Part shown: piece by piece, positions 6,522 to 6,832 of the stretch
Numbering within the stretch: position 1 is the stretch's first letter
How the letters are laid out: each line of letters opens with the position of its first letter
Translations under genes and position numbers: made by a program
Assembly: GCA_021790555.1 (NCBI GenBank)
Contig: JAJYGY010000261.1
Coordinates: forward strand, 1-6,832
DNA: 6,832 nt
Source of the DNA: a bacterium
Lineage (GTDB): Bacteria > Oederibacteriota > JAJYGY01
Direction: 5' to 3'
Notes under the pieces: model-generated
The model's input: the letters and a program-made list of their open reading frames with translations, nothing else
The model's database searches: none
What the model was told of the DNA's origin: nothing

Positions 6522-6543
6522 CCATACTAATGTATGGTTTTTT
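6522..6543. repeat. Inverted repeat CCATAC-TAAT-GTATGG followed on the + strand by six T
   Basis: CCATAC (6522-6527) and GTATGG (6532-6537) form a perfect 6-bp inverted repeat around TAAT, followed on the + strand by TTTTTT (6538-6543). It could be an operator half-site pair or a weak terminator for + strand transcripts. On the minus strand the T-run lies on the wrong side for terminating the upstream gene. The minus-strand string AAAAACCATA (6533-6542) recurs exactly at 6421-6430, joined to the tandem repeats of the mraZ leader. Confidence 0.5.
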
Positions 6544-6575
6544 GGTAGGAATGTTTTTACTATATTATTGTAAAT

Positions 6576-6597
6576 GGGGGGGTGGGGAGGGCCAGGG
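6576..6597 (+). other. G-quadruplex-type motif (four G-tracts, + strand)
   Basis: The + strand reads G7-T-G4-A-G3-CCA-G3, four runs of at least three G with loops of 1, 1 and 3 bases. This fits the standard intramolecular G-quadruplex pattern with very short loops. It lies between the stop of the upstream gene and the mraZ promoter, in a local setting that is otherwise AT-rich. For minus-strand transcription it is on the template strand. No function can be read from the sequence. Confidence 0.5.
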
Positions 6598-6609
6598 ACC
6601 AGGTTTCAG

Positions 6610-6831
6610 CTAATCGCCACCCATATGGTGGAGGGCCTGGGCAAGGTCCGCCGACACCTGGGCCGGATGATAGACCACCGGAAAGGCCAAGGCCCTTTGA
6701 AAGGCCGGCACGGCCTGGTTCCAAATACCCTCTGCCGACCAGGCGTCGCCCTGGAAGGAAAGGCTGGCCGAATCCAGGCGCAGGACGCCGGATTCCCAGG
6801 GATCGCGCCAGTTCCAGTCCCCTTCCCTTCC
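6610..6831 (-). CDS. C-terminal 73 residues of an unrecognised protein (cut by window edge)
   Basis: An open minus-strand frame enters at the right edge and ends at a TAG (6610-6612). It encodes 73 residues with codon usage like the neighbouring genes, which supports a real gene end rather than chance. The peptide is rich in tryptophan (five in the first 37 residues, including DWNWRDPW) and ends with a likely amphipathic helix (AQVSADLAQALHHMGGD). I see no membrane segment and no motif I can assign to a family. The gene lies upstream of the mraZ promoter in the same direction, 230 bases before mraZ. An AT-rich intergenic region with its own promoter separates them, so it is probably a separate transcription unit. 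The other two minus-strand frames give low-complexity Gly/Pro-rich translations, which favours this frame. Confidence 0.7.
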   Translation of the reverse strand, partial: GREGDWNWRDPWESGVLRLDSASLSFQGDAWSAEGIWNQAVPAFQRALAFPVVYHPAQVSADLAQALHHMGGD

Positions 6832-6832
6832 C

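Larger units (their letters stand above)
6380..6609. other. AT-rich intergenic control region upstream of mraZ
   Basis: This is the only sizeable non-coding stretch in the window. It is visibly AT-rich against very GC-rich coding DNA on both sides, apart from a G-run at 6576-6597. It holds the operon promoter, the mraZ leader with two tandem 10-bp repeats, an inverted repeat with an adjacent T-run, an AAAAATTTTT palindrome (6506-6515) and a G-quadruplex-type motif. I see no tRNA, no small coding frame with a convincing ribosome binding site, and no strong rho-independent terminator for the upstream minus-strand gene. Confidence 0.7.

Noticed and set aside
6380..6609. Possible CRISPR array or mobile-element end in the AT-rich island
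   Set aside because: There are only two adjacent 10-bp units without spacers, no transposase and no target-site duplication. Strong promoter elements explain the base composition better.

Overview
The window is the start of a division and cell wall (dcw) gene cluster. It lies entirely on the minus strand and is transcribed from right to left. In transcription order the genes are mraZ, a small STAS-domain gene, rsmH (mraW), an ftsL-like gene, ftsI (a class B penicillin-binding protein with a PASTA domain), murE, and the 5' part of murF, which runs off the left edge. The right edge holds the 3' end of an unrecognised gene on the same strand.

The coding DNA is strongly GC-rich, with heavy GCC/CTG/GGC codon use. 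MurE carries the DNPR motif of meso-diaminopimelate-adding ligases, so the peptidoglycan is probably of the meso-DAP type, as in most Gram-negative bacteria. The PASTA-bearing FtsI, the cysteine-rich RsmH motif and the codon usage do not settle the phylum. A deltaproteobacterial-grade lineage or another deep-branching Gram-negative phylum is my best guess, and it is only an inference.

Layout: 1-413 murF (partial); 451-2025 murE; 1995-4070 ftsI, overlapping the murE start; 4116-4523 ftsL; 4546-5511 rsmH; 5522-5878 STAS protein; 5951-6379 mraZ; 6380-6609 an AT-rich intergenic island; 6610-6831 the C-terminus of an unknown protein. The island contains a near-consensus sigma-70-type promoter, two perfect tandem 10-bp repeats in the mraZ leader, an inverted repeat sharing sequence with those repeats, and a four-tract G-run. 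The genes downstream of that promoter are separated by 10 to 72 bases or overlap, and I see no terminator between them, so they look like one operon.

Together the operon encodes a transcriptional regulator (MraZ), a 16S rRNA methyltransferase (RsmH), the septal peptidoglycan machinery (FtsL, FtsI) and two consecutive cytoplasmic steps of peptidoglycan precursor synthesis (MurE, MurF). The unusual element is the STAS-domain protein between mraZ and rsmH, two genes that are normally adjacent. By eye it lacks the serine that is phosphorylated in classical anti-anti-sigma factors. The STAS gene and the 10-bp repeats in the mraZ leader are the two points most worth following up.
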